The notes under the pieces were generated by a model, which searched no databases, was not told the DNA's origin, and was given only the letters and a program-made list of their open reading frames with translations. From contig MZGO01000031.1 of NCBI GenBank assembly GCA_002084985.1, forward strand, positions 1-10,188: a DNA stretch of 10,188 bases, read 5' to 3'. How positions within the stretch are numbered: the stretch's first letter is position 1; every line of letters starts with the position of its first letter. This DNA comes from Thermotoga sp. 4484_232 (GTDB lineage: Bacteria > Thermotogota > Thermotogae > Thermotogales > Thermotogaceae). This document shows, piece by piece, positions 1 through 6,985 of the stretch. A program made the position numbers and the translations under genes.

Positions 1-322
1 TTTTCTGGAAAGTACAACAATGGTATATTGGAAAGCTCCAGACTCGCTACATTTCCCCAAGTGAAGAAATAGCTTGAAGAGGCAAGAGCTTTCTGAGAAA
101 ACTTTCGAAAAAATCGGAAAACTCCAAAGAATAGCGGATGAACTTGAAACGACTCTTTCACAGTTTTCCGTAGCCTGGATTTTGAAGAGTGAACATATAA
201 TGTAATGTAATTTTTCAGTGTGAGCAAACTAGAATAGCTTCAGGAAAACCTGAAAACGATAGAAGTTAAGAAAACAACTCGATGATAATGAAGCTGTTTC
301 AAAAATAATGTGCAAGGTATAG
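1..322 (+). pseudogene. Decayed aldo/keto reductase, C-terminal part (5' end outside window)
   Basis: Pieced together over three frames, this stretch reads as the last third of an aldo/keto reductase of the Kv-beta-like type. Frame 1 from base 1 gives GKYNNGI and SRLATF. Frame 2 from about 98 gives KTFEKIGKLQRIADEL followed by TTLSQFSVAWILK, the family's helix before the cofactor-binding segment. Frame 1 from about 217 gives SVSKLE, then QENLKTIEVKK, matching the family's NADPH-contact region. Frame 2 from about 272 gives a tail that ends at TAG 320-322. In-frame stops lie at 70-72, 94-96, 203-205 and 235-237, and at least three frame changes are needed, so it cannot make the enzyme. Living relatives are cytoplasmic NADPH-dependent carbonyl reductases. 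The family call is from motif memory, without a search. Confidence 0.75.
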
Positions 323-522
323 AAAATGAGGTGTTTTCTCTTTCTTTCAGAGAAACCATCATTTTCTCAAAAGAATACTTCAAGAATTGCCTTTCTTCAG
401 AGATTTCCATTGCGAGCAAGCTAAAACATGTCATACAGATTCTGATAAAGTTCATTCAAGACTATTTTCAAGGTGATTCTGTCCAGACAATCTATGTTGG
501 AGTTCATATTTTTGTCACTCCT
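323..522 (-). pseudogene. Possible decayed gene start, unknown family
   Basis: There is no intact gene between the reductase remnant and the hrcA promoter. On the minus strand an ATG at 507-505 follows AGGAGTGA (522-515), a good ribosome binding site with 7 to 10 bases of spacing. It opens a protein-like reading of 28 codons (beginning MNSNIDCLDRITLK). A TAG at 423-421 stops it, then the same frame continues through TGA at 399-397 and TGA at 369-367. The pieces between the stops (LARNGNL, RKAILEVFF, ENDGFSERKRKHL) look like real protein. I do not recognise the family. An 82-codon plus-strand frame across the same bases has no ribosome binding site and unlikely composition. This may be a remnant, or it may be chance. 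Confidence 0.3.
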
Positions 523-554
523 GCCCCGATTTTTGAAACAGTCCCATCATCTAC

Positions 555-583
555 TTGATTTGGAGGGAAAAATGTGTTAAACT
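555..583 (+). promoter_or_regulatory. Probable sigma-A promoter of the hrcA operon
   Basis: TTGATT (555-560) serves as -35 and TAAACT (578-583) as -10, with 17 bases between them. TG at 575-576 one base before the -10 makes it an extended -10. The expected transcript start is near 590, inside the CIRCE element, so bound HrcA would block the start site. This is read by eye from consensus. Confidence 0.5.
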
Positions 584-586
584 TTT

Positions 587-615
587 GTTAGCACTCATCA
601 AAGGAGAGTGCTAAC
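587..615 (+). promoter_or_regulatory. CIRCE operator (HrcA binding site)
   Basis: A perfect CIRCE inverted repeat: TTAGCACTC (588-596), a 9-base spacer, then GAGTGCTAA (606-614). One extra G:C pair (587 and 615) extends each arm to 10 bases. HrcA dimers bind this element to repress class I heat-shock genes, so the operon should be autoregulated. The site abuts the hrcA ATG at 616. The spacer ATCAAAGGA together with the first base of the right arm forms the hrcA Shine-Dalgarno AAAGGAG (600-606), so operator and ribosome binding site are the same DNA. Confidence 0.97.
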
Positions 616-1605
616 ATGGAGAAAAAAGGTTTGAACGAACGACAGAGGAAAATACTCTACTGCATAGTGAGAGAGTATATAGAGCAAAAAAGACCTGTCA
701 GCTCTAAAAGGGTCTTGGAGGTTACAAACCTCAATTGGAGTGGTGCCACTGTAAGAAACGATATGAGAAAACTCGAGTATCTGGGATACATATATCAACC
801 TCATACATCTGCAGGTAGAATACCAACGGATAAAGGGTACCGTTTTTACTTGGAGGAGATGTTGAAGCTTCAGAAGGATGTTGAAAAAACAGGTACCAAG
901 ATCGATATGTTCCATGTGTTTCCCCTCGGTGATCTGGAAAAAATTCTGGAAGGAACTGCAAGAATTCTATCTCATATGACGAGAGGTTACGTTGTTCTTG
1001 AAAAACCTGATCCGAGTTCTTTGAAGATATTGAGAGTTGTTATAACCAATATATTCGAGGATTACTACGTTCTGAGTATAATCACAGAACTTGGCCTTTC
1101 AAAAATATTCCCTTTCAAAGCTTCAGAAATGGATATTCGAATAAAGGAAAAAGACCTCAACAGAATACTTGTTGGCCTCAGCTTGAAGGATGCTATAGAA
1201 ATGGCCAAGGAAACGAGAAATGACAGAATCTTCGGCTTGGTGAACAAGCTGTTATGTGAGTCCGATGAGAACTTTGTTGAAGCAGGACTGGATATGCTAC
1301 TATCCGATGAAACACTTTCAATGGAGGATGTAAAAAAGTTCTCATTCTTTGTGGGAAAGAAATCGAACCTTTGGGATCTCATGACAGAAGGAGAAGGAAT
1401 AGTGGTCAGAATAGGTCAAGAGCACGGTCATCCATATTTATCTAACTTCGCTTCTTTCCTCTCTTTCTACAAAAAGGAAAATGACGTCATAGGGAGAATA
1501 TTGGTTATAACGTCTAAGGTTACAAAATACGATTTTGTTTACAAATCGATAGATTATATGACGAACCGTCTGACAGAATACTTCACGTTGCTCTCAAGGA
1601 GGTGA
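616..1605 (+). CDS. hrcA: Heat-inducible transcription repressor HrcA
   Basis: A 329-residue repressor of class I heat-shock genes; the family is usually about 340 residues. Residues 1-75 form the winged helix-turn-helix, with the signature stretches ATVRNDMRKLEYLGY and HTSAGRIPTDKGYRFY. The rest is the GAF-like dimerisation region and inserted domain known from the family, including the T. maritima structure. The ATG follows AAGGAG (601-606) by 9 bases, and that site sits inside the CIRCE element. It is first in the operon with grpE and dnaJ, and its stop codon lies inside the grpE ribosome binding site. No dnaK is in this window. In other bacteria HrcA activity depends on GroEL; whether that holds here cannot be read from the sequence. 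Confidence 0.97.
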   Translation: MEKKGLNERQRKILYCIVREYIEQKRPVSSKRVLEVTNLNWSGATVRNDMRKLEYLGYIYQPHTSAGRIPTDKGYRFYLEEMLKLQKDVEKTGTKIDMFHVFPLGDLEKILEGTARILSHMTRGYVVLEKPDPSSLKILRVVITNIFEDYYVLSIITELGLSKIFPFKASEMDIRIKEKDLNRILVGLSLKDAIEMAKETRNDRIFGLVNKLLCESDENFVEAGLDMLLSDETLSMEDVKKFSFFVGKKSNLWDLMTEGEGIVVRIGQEHGHPYLSNFASFLSFYKKENDVIGRILVITSKVTKYDFVYKSIDYMTNRLTEYFTLLSRR

Positions 1606-1606
1606 T
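1596..1606 (+). promoter_or_regulatory. Full-length Shine-Dalgarno for grpE, spanning the hrcA stop
   Basis: AAGGAGGTGAT is an 11-base perfect complement of the usual 16S rRNA 3' end. It contains the hrcA TGA (1603-1605) and ends 3 bases before the grpE ATG. Ribosomes finishing hrcA would stand on the grpE initiation site, which suggests translational coupling. Confidence 0.9.
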
Positions 1607-1609
1607 ACG

Positions 1610-2089
1610 ATGGCAACTAGGATTACGAAAAAGGAATTGGAGGAAAAGGTGAAAGAGTTAGAAAAAAGATTGAAAGAGATGGAAGAATATGCTAAGAGAT
1701 TGAAAGCGGAGTACGAAAATTTCAAGGAAGAAGTTGCAAAGGAAAAACAGGAGATAATAAAGAATGCCAGTGAATACATCGTCAGTAAGCTGATACCCAT
1801 TCTGGACGATTTTGAAAGAGCTTTAAAGCACAGAAAGAACGACGAAACCTTTGTAAGGGGAGTGGAGATGATATATAAAAGATTGTTGAATATTCTGGAG
1901 AATGAAGGATTGAGCAAAATAGAAGTGGGGGAAAAGTTCGATCCTTTCGAGCATGAAGCGGTGGAGAAGATAGAAACGGAGGATGTTGAGGAGTACACGG
2001 TTCTTGAGAAAATAGAAGATGGCTATAAGTTTCACGGTAGAGTGATTAAACCTGCCAAAGTAAAGGTTGCGGTGAAACCTAGGAAGTGA
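1610..2089 (+). CDS. grpE: GrpE, nucleotide exchange factor for DnaK
   Basis: A 159-residue cytoplasmic co-chaperone that releases ADP from DnaK and acts as a thermosensor in some bacteria. Residues 5-55 are a charged heptad-type coiled coil (KELEEKVKELEKRLKEMEE). Residues 57-100 fit the four-helix bundle, with LIPILDDFERAL. The C-terminal beta wing that contacts the DnaK ATPase domain carries the family signature: FDPFEHEAV at 110-118, then GYKFHGRVIKPAKVKVA from 138. The N-terminal tail before the coil is almost absent, so the protein is at the short end of the family. It starts 4 bases after the hrcA stop and ends 15 bases before dnaJ, so it is co-transcribed and probably translationally coupled. 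Confidence 0.97.
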   Translation: MATRITKKELEEKVKELEKRLKEMEEYAKRLKAEYENFKEEVAKEKQEIIKNASEYIVSKLIPILDDFERALKHRKNDETFVRGVEMIYKRLLNILENEGLSKIEVGEKFDPFEHEAVEKIETEDVEEYTVLEKIEDGYKFHGRVIKPAKVKVAVKPRK

Positions 2090-2090
2090 T

Positions 2091-2101
2091 AAGGCGGTGA
2101 T
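2091..2101 (+). promoter_or_regulatory. Extended Shine-Dalgarno for dnaJ
   Basis: AAGGCGGTGAT matches the full anti-Shine-Dalgarno at 10 of 11 bases (C at 2095). It ends 3 bases before the GTG start, the same geometry as at grpE. The long pairing may compensate for the GTG codon. Confidence 0.75.
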
Positions 2102-2104
2102 AAC

Positions 2105-3214
2105 GTGTCTCCAAGAAAAGATTATTATGAGATACTGGGAGTTCCAAGAAACGCATCCCAAGAGGAAATAAAAAAAGCTTACAGAAAGCTCGTGAAACAA
2201 TGGCATCCGGATCTTCATCCAGAAAACAAAGAGGAGGCGGAAAGAAGGTTCAAAGAAATACAAGAAGCTTATGAGGTTTTAAGTGATCCTGAAAAAAGAG
2301 CCATGTACGATAGATTCGGCTATGTTGGAGAACCTCCTCCAAGCCATCAATACACTCCTCATGAGACTAAAAGTATTTTTGAAGATATCTTCAGGGACTT
2401 TGAAGAGTTTTTCGATAGAGATATCTTCGATATATTTTTCGGCGAGAGAACCAGAGAGAGAACAAGGCGAGCTAGAAGGGGCGAAGACGTAGAGATTCAC
2501 GTTAACGTAGATTTCCGGACAGTTGTTAGTGGTGGAGAAGTCATAGTTGAATACGAGAGGTACGAAAGATGCGATCATTGCGGGGGTTCTGGTGTTGAGC
2601 CAGGTAGTGGATACATGAATTGTCCGAGATGTCATGGAACAGGTGTTCTGAGAGAGGAGAGAAGGACCGTTTTTGGGTTCTTCGTAAGTGAAAGACCATG
2701 CGATTACTGTGGAGGAACAGGAAAGGTTCCAAAGGAAAGATGCAAGGTTTGCAAGGGAAGCGGGAGGGTTCTTAGAAGAGTTAGAAGGGCCGTGAAGATA
2801 CCCCCTGGAGTAGAGGAAGGAAGTAGAATCAGAATACCAGGTGGTGGTAACGCTGGAGTGGAAGGAGGCTCCTACGGCGATCTTTACGTCATCGTTCACA
2901 CCAAAATGGATTCCAGATTTAAAAGATCCGGCAACGATCTGTATTACACGGTCACTATAGATTACGTTCAGGCCATACTTGGTACGATGGTGGAAATACC
3001 TCTTCCTGAGGGAGGTTCGACGATGTTGAAAATACCTCCAGGAACGCAACCGGATACGATTTTCAGGTTGAAAGGGAAAGGAATATCCGATCCTTCCAGA
3101 GGAAAGAAGGGTGATCTTTACGTCACGATAAAAGTGGAACTCCCAAAGAGTATTTCCAGGGAAGAAAAACGCTTGTTGGAGGAAATAGCGAGAATAAAGA
3201 ACCTTCATCTGTAA
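2105..3214 (+). CDS. dnaJ: Chaperone protein DnaJ (type I Hsp40)
   Basis: A 369-residue co-chaperone that delivers substrates to DnaK and stimulates its ATPase. The J domain spans residues 5-71, with HPD at 34-36. The linker (72-127) is rich in Phe, Asp, Glu and Arg and has only four glycines, unlike the usual Gly/Phe region. Four CxxCxGxG zinc motifs follow at 156-163, 173-180, 199-206 and 213-220. The C-terminal substrate-binding beta domains run from about 225 to 346, with [17 protein letters not shown] as the conserved block. The GTG start is fixed by the strong ribosome binding site at 2091-2101 and by alignment of the J domain. It is last in the hrcA operon, and its final 10 bases overlap the end of the convergent GTPase gene. 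Confidence 0.97.
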   Translation: MSPRKDYYEILGVPRNASQEEIKKAYRKLVKQWHPDLHPENKEEAERRFKEIQEAYEVLSDPEKRAMYDRFGYVGEPPPSHQYTPHETKSIFEDIFRDFEEFFDRDIFDIFFGERTRERTRRARRGEDVEIHVNVDFRTVVSGGEVIVEYERYERCDHCGGSGVEPGSGYMNCPRCHGTGVLREERRTVFGFFVSERPCDYCGGTGKVPKERCKVCKGSGRVLRRVRRAVKIPPGVEEGSRIRIPGGGNAGVEGGSYGDLYVIVHTKMDSRFKRSGNDLYYTVTIDYVQAILGTMVEIPLPEGGSTMLKIPPGTQPDTIFRLKGKGISDPSRGKKGDLYVTIKVELPKSISREEKRLLEEIARIKNLHL

Positions 3215-4293
3215 GGATTGACCAAAGCCTCTCTCGGAACAACCTTTATACCTCTCGGAATGGTCACCTTGACTTTAAAAGGCCCTCTCCTCACACTGAG
3301 CCAGCCGAGTCCTGCTATTGCAAGTTCTTCTCCTATGTTCAAATTGAACCATCTTTCTTCCCACTCATAGTCATCGTAACTTTCCTTTTTGCAAGGAGGT
3401 ACTAAAAGATCTCCCATTCTCTCTCTCATCAAGGTATCCGCTTTTTTGTTGTTGGTTTCATGAAAGACAACGCTCTCAGACGAGAAGATCTGGAATATGG
3501 GACGTTTCTCTCCTTCGAAGTATATATCCAGTCTGCACAATCCTCCAATGAAGATAACTCTACCACTTTCCGGTTTGAAAGTTTTTCTGGTTACCCTTTT
3601 GAGGGGAGTTATCCTTTTCTGGCATTCTGGATCGAGAAGTTCTATAATCCTCTTTCCAGTGACTATACCGGGGGTATCGTAAAGATAGAGGTTGACGTCC
3701 TTCACCTTTCTTCTTATGATACCAAGGGTTGTCCCTGGAAAAGGACTCACCGTTGTTCCATAACCGCATAACTCGTTCAAAATTGAAGATTTTCCGACAT
3801 TCGTCACACCTATAACCAGCGCTTTGTCCGTTAGACTCTTTAAATATTTCATCGTGGATCTTAATCCAAGTTTTCTAGCAGCACTCATCAACCTTATATC
3901 TTCACCATTCACGTTCAATCTTTTTTTCAACCACTCCTTAATCTCTTTCAAGGTTACAGCCTTCGGTATGAGATCTATCTTGTTGATCCCATACACGACT
4001 TTTTTATTTTTCAACAGTTCTTTTATCTCTTCGTCATAACTGCCTTCAAAGTCGAATATGTCCAGGATCCAAAGCACAACGTCGAATCCTCCAAGATACG
4101 ATTTCAAATTCTTCTTGAAATCCTCCTGTAGTTCTACTGGCATCATCTTACCGTAATGCTTCAGTCTGTAGCATCTCTGGCATAGTATCTCTTCTCCATT
4201 GGACAGTTTTCTTTCATAAACTTCGAGAGGTATGTACCCAGGTTTTCTAGGATCATCGAACTGCAATACTGCTCCGCATCCTGGACATTTCAT
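3205..4293 (-). CDS. yqeH: YqeH-type circularly permuted GTPase
   Basis: A 362-residue cytoplasmic GTPase. In Bacillus subtilis YqeH (about 366 residues) is needed for 30S ribosomal subunit assembly. An N-terminal zinc finger is formed by C3, C6, C38 and C41. The GTPase motifs come in permuted order: G4 NKID at 104-107, G5 SA near 137, G1 GVTNVGKSS at 162-170, G2 PGTT at 186-189, and G3 DTPG at 206-209. A C-terminal RNA- or ribosome-interacting region runs from about 235 to the end. The ATG at 4293-4291 follows GGAGGA at 4305-4300. The TGA (3207-3205) lies within the last codons of convergent dnaJ. A strong promoter at 4378-4350 fits this gene. Confidence 0.93.
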   Translation of the reverse strand: MKCPGCGAVLQFDDPRKPGYIPLEVYERKLSNGEEILCQRCYRLKHYGKMMPVELQEDFKKNLKSYLGGFDVVLWILDIFDFEGSYDEEIKELLKNKKVVYGINKIDLIPKAVTLKEIKEWLKKRLNVNGEDIRLMSAARKLGLRSTMKYLKSLTDKALVIGVTNVGKSSILNELCGYGTTVSPFPGTTLGIIRRKVKDVNLYLYDTPGIVTGKRIIELLDPECQKRITPLKRVTRKTFKPESGRVIFIGGLCRLDIYFEGEKRPIFQIFSSESVVFHETNNKKADTLMRERMGDLLVPPCKKESYDDYEWEERWFNLNIGEELAIAGLGWLSVRRGPFKVKVTIPRGIKVVPREALVNPYR

Positions 4294-4313
4294 TCTATCT
4301 CCTCCAGGACAAT

Positions 4314-4342
4314 TTTACTTTAATTCCAGAAAAGTGTATTAT
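4314..4342 (+). promoter_or_regulatory. Probable promoter of the secreted repeat protein
   Basis: TTTACT (4314-4319) and TATTAT (4337-4342) are 17 bases apart. The expected start near 4349 would give a leader of about 20 bases with GAGGG (4359-4363) before the ATG at 4368. The footprint overlaps the divergent yqeH promoter. Confidence 0.5.
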
Positions 4343-4349
4343 TGTGCTG

Positions 4350-4378
4350 ATTATACACGAGGGAGTGATGAGTGTGAA
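4350..4378 (-). promoter_or_regulatory. Probable promoter of yqeH
   Basis: On the minus strand TTCACA (4378-4373) is the -35, with 5 of 6 consensus bases, and TATAAT (4355-4350) the -10, a full match. The spacing is 17 bases. The start would be near 4343, about 50 bases before the yqeH ATG. The -35 lies inside the first codons of the divergent secreted-protein gene. Confidence 0.65.
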
Positions 4379-5675
4379 GAAAAGATTCTTGTTGATCACG
4401 ATAATTTTCATGTTGTTCATACTCGAAGGATTCGCCGCATACGAATATGTTCCAAGAATGGAGTGGGGGAAAACTCTAGGAGGAAGCGACGATGAGGAAT
4501 GCCGCAGTGTATGTCAAACAACAGATGGAGGATATGTGATCGCAGGGTACGCATATTCGTACGATGGGAATGTTTCTGGAAACCACGGAGAAAAGGATTT
4601 CTGGATAGTTAAGTTGGATAAGAAAGGGGATATCGTGTGGCAGAGATGCTTGGGAGGAAGCATGGACGATGAAGCGTACGATGTTATTCAGACAGATGAT
4701 GGTGGATATCTGGTCGTCGGGATGACATTTTCAAACGATGGTGATGTGAAAGGAAAACATGGAAACTCAGATTTCGGTGATGCTTGGGTGGTTAAACTGA
4801 GTGAGGAAGGTAAGATCCTATGGCAAAGATGTTTGGGTGGGATGAGTAATGATGTCGTATACCGTGTTATTCAAACAGGAGATGGTGGATACGTGTTGGT
4901 TGGTGGAACTGATTCAAATGATGGGGATGTTAGGGGGAATCATGGTGAATCCTGGGATGGTTGGATGGTGAAATTGGACAAAGATGGCAACATTCTGTGG
5001 CAAAGATGCTTAGGTGGGAGAAATGATGATGAACTCTACAACGTTCAGAAAGTGAAAAATGGTTATATAGTGGTCGGTTACACTTACTCGTATGACGGGG
5101 ATGTGACCATCAACAAAGGAGCAGAAGATCTATGGATTCTGAAATTAGATGAGCAGGGAAAAATTCAGTGGGGGAAAACTCTGGGTGGAAGTAACAACGA
5201 TGTGGCTTGGAGTGTAGAGGAGATAAAAGATGGTGGGTATATCGTTGTGGGGTGGACGTATTCAAAAGATAAGGATGTCGAAGGAAACCATGGCGAATCG
5301 GATGCCTGGATCATCAAATTGGATGAGATGGGAAACGTTGAATGGAAAAAGTGTTTGGGAGGTTCGAAACTCGATTGGCTCTACTCCGTTCAAAAATTGA
5401 GTGATGATATGTACGTAATGGTTGGTGGGACGAGTTCAAGTAATGGAGATGTCAAGGGGAATCATGGTTACCATGATTGGTGGGTGATTCTGCTGGACAA
5501 GGACGGTAACGTTCCCTGGCAGAAATGTCTGGGAGGTAACGATGATGAGGAAGCGTTCTGTGTCCAGAGAACAAGAGATAAAGGATTCGTGGTGGTAGGT
5601 TATACGTATTCGTACGATGGTGACGTAACCGGAAATCATGGCGGAGAGGATTTCTGGATCGTGAAGTTTAAATGA
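4368..5675 (+). CDS. Secreted seven-repeat protein, likely a seven-bladed beta-propeller
   Basis: 435 residues. A signal peptide (KKR, hydrophobic 7-19, cleavage likely after A24) is followed by seven tandem repeats of 57-61 residues beginning at W33, W91, W152, W211, W268, W326 and W384; the last has 52. Each reads roughly W-(2)-(T/C)-LGG, then a GGY(I/V)VVG strand, a DGDVxGNHG loop and a (F/A)WIVKLD-x-x-G strand. Similar repeats occur, as I recall, in surface proteins of Bacteroidetes and methanogens, whose function is unknown. Seven units fit a propeller, but the fold is inference. Repeats 1 and 5 have GKTLGG; the other five have a cysteine (CLGG). There is no lipobox, so it should be released or held by another partner. 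The ATG at 4368 is preferred; GTG at 4374 is an alternative. It is transcribed alone. Confidence 0.8.
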   Translation: MSVKKRFLLITIIFMLFILEGFAAYEYVPRMEWGKTLGGSDDEECRSVCQTTDGGYVIAGYAYSYDGNVSGNHGEKDFWIVKLDKKGDIVWQRCLGGSMDDEAYDVIQTDDGGYLVVGMTFSNDGDVKGKHGNSDFGDAWVVKLSEEGKILWQRCLGGMSNDVVYRVIQTGDGGYVLVGGTDSNDGDVRGNHGESWDGWMVKLDKDGNILWQRCLGGRNDDELYNVQKVKNGYIVVGYTYSYDGDVTINKGAEDLWILKLDEQGKIQWGKTLGGSNNDVAWSVEEIKDGGYIVVGWTYSKDKDVEGNHGESDAWIIKLDEMGNVEWKKCLGGSKLDWLYSVQKLSDDMYVMVGGTSSSNGDVKGNHGYHDWWVILLDKDGNVPWQKCLGGNDDEEAFCVQRTRDKGFVVVGYTYSYDGDVTGNHGGEDFWIVKFK

Positions 5676-6232
5676 TAAGTTTTCAGATATCAAAACATAC
5701 AAAAAATTTCTATGGTATAAGTTGTTTTAGTTGATAAAACTATTTAAATTATAAACAATTATAGTTTAATTTAGTATTAAATATGTGCATTCTTACTCTT
5801 ATTTTTGGAAAATTTGTGACAGATTATCAAATGCTTCGTTGTAAACTATCTTTTAAGCAATTAATATATTTTTCTTCCATTTTTCTTTTACTGCTATGTT
5901 GTTAACCTCATATTCTCAAAATATTTTTTCATTTATTCATTTAGTAAAACTACCAAAATTACCCATTATTCCCGTGTATTCCACTCTTTTCAAATATCTT
6001 TTCAAACCTATTTCAATATAAACAATCGTTGTTATTCTATATTTTTATTCCTTCTTCTTTCAAATTTTTCTTAATTTTCATATTTTCTTTAACACACTTT
6101 TACTGTAATTATTTATACTGATTTCAGCTAATATGTCTAACATTTTTGATTATTTCAAAAAATTAAGAAAAAAGAAAAATGTTTACAATATTATAATTCA
6201 AATGTTTTCATATGGTTGCGAGGAGGTAAAAT
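5676..6232. other. AT-rich gap with no intact gene
   Basis: These 557 bases are far richer in A and T than the flanking genes and hold no plausible intact ORF. From about 5776 to 6110 the plus strand is pyrimidine-rich, so the minus strand is purine-rich like the coding strands in this window. One minus-strand frame from 6046 to 5799 gives protein-like pieces (such as VYIEIGLKRYLKRVEYTGIM and EYEVNNIAVKEKWKKNILIA). They are broken by TGA at 5939-5937, TGA at 5918-5916 and TAA at 5855-5853. It may be a decayed gene of unknown family. The right end carries the promoter and ribosome binding site of the next gene. Confidence 0.5.
6192..6226 (+). promoter_or_regulatory. -10 box and ribosome binding site of the SARP-type regulator
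   Basis: TATAAT (6192-6197) is a perfect -10, but no convincing -35 lies 16-18 bases upstream, so it may need an activator or be weak. AGGAGG (6221-6226) is 6 bases before the GTG at 6233. In such AT-rich DNA a TATAAT can arise by chance. Confidence 0.4.
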
Positions 6233-6985
6233 GTGTATATAAGAACATTTGGAAGATTTGAAACTATCTCAAAAGGTAAGATAATAAAAGACAGAGATTG
6301 GAAGTCTCAAAAAGCTTCATCTCTTTTCAGATATTTAATAGCAAACCGAAACAAAAAAATACCAGTGGAGGTGATCTATTCACTGTTTTGGGAAGGTATG
6401 AATGAAGATTACGCCAGAATCAATTTGAATTCCACACTTCACACAATAAGAAAGGTGACAGGGTTGACATCTCAGGAGTTAAGCCTTCGAGGAAAAACTT
6501 GTTATCTATCTGTGGACAGCGAGAACATGAAGGTAGATGCAGACGAATTCGAAAAATACATAGAACTCTCAGAAAAGGCAGCATCCACCCCGGAAAGGAT
6601 AGATTATTTGAAGAAAGCAGAGGACATATACAAAGGACCATTTCTAGTGGAGGAATTTTATATGAGCTGGTCTCAGGATGAGAGGAAAAAGTACGAAATG
6701 ATGTACATGAAGGTCTTGGATGAACTGGCCGAGCTACTCTATGAAGAAGGAAGATACGATGAATGCCTGAACTATCTGTACAAATATCTCAACAACGAAC
6801 CGTATAACGAAAAGAATTACTATAAAGCCATATCAATTCTTATCTCAATTGGAAGGGTGCGAGAAGGAATGGATTTGTATAATAAAATGAAAAAATTCTT
6901 GGATGAAATAGGTCTAGAACCTGTGAAGGAATTCGAGGAGCTGGTCTGTGAACATGAAGCGAAAAAAGGATTCTGGGTGTTCTGA
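6233..6985 (+). CDS. SARP/BTAD-family transcriptional regulator
   Basis: A 250-residue DNA-binding protein of the SARP/AfsR type. Residues 1-95 are an OmpR-like winged helix (MYIRTFGRFE, then W23-K27 SQKA and the LFRYLIANR helix). Residues 101-245 form the bacterial transcriptional activator domain, made of TPR-like helices, with DADEFEKYI, DEGL-type ends such as FLDEIGLEP, and the SWSQDERKKYE stretch. There is no ATPase, sensor or receiver domain, so this is the minimal two-domain form; targets and signal are unknown. The GTG start is chosen because AGGAGG lies 6 bases upstream and the winged-helix strand begins immediately. An out-of-frame ATG overlaps it at 6231. It stands alone in an AT-rich setting and converges on the envelope cluster, so transfer is possible but unproven. 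Confidence 0.85.
   Translation: MYIRTFGRFETISKGKIIKDRDWKSQKASSLFRYLIANRNKKIPVEVIYSLFWEGMNEDYARINLNSTLHTIRKVTGLTSQELSLRGKTCYLSVDSENMKVDADEFEKYIELSEKAASTPERIDYLKKAEDIYKGPFLVEEFYMSWSQDERKKYEMMYMKVLDELAELLYEEGRYDECLNYLYKYLNNEPYNEKNYYKAISILISIGRVREGMDLYNKMKKFLDEIGLEPVKEFEELVCEHEAKKGFWVF

Noticed and set aside
310..558. 82-codon plus-strand frame before hrcA as a small gene
   Set aside because: It starts inside the tail of the reductase remnant, has no ribosome binding site and unlikely composition, and runs through the hrcA promoter -35.
2279..3208. Long minus-strand open frame opposite dnaJ
   Set aside because: It is the shadow of a strongly supported dnaJ, with no ribosome binding site and no recognisable domain.
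4344..4367. GTG at 4344 as start of the secreted repeat protein
   Set aside because: It has no ribosome binding site, lies before the predicted transcript start, and adds residues in front of a normal signal peptide.
4464..5672. Repeated DNA as a CRISPR array or mobile repeat
   Set aside because: The repeats are about 174 bases, in frame and diverged mainly at silent or loop positions, as expected for protein repeats. There are no spacers.
5679..5773. Inverted repeats GTTTT...AAAAC (5679-5696), GTTTTA-GTTGA-TAAAAC (5724-5740) and TAAATTATAAAC...GTTTAATTTA (5745-5773) as terminators
   Set aside because: The stems are nearly all A:T, short, and in very AT-rich DNA. They would be weak at high growth temperature and none is followed by a clear run of T.
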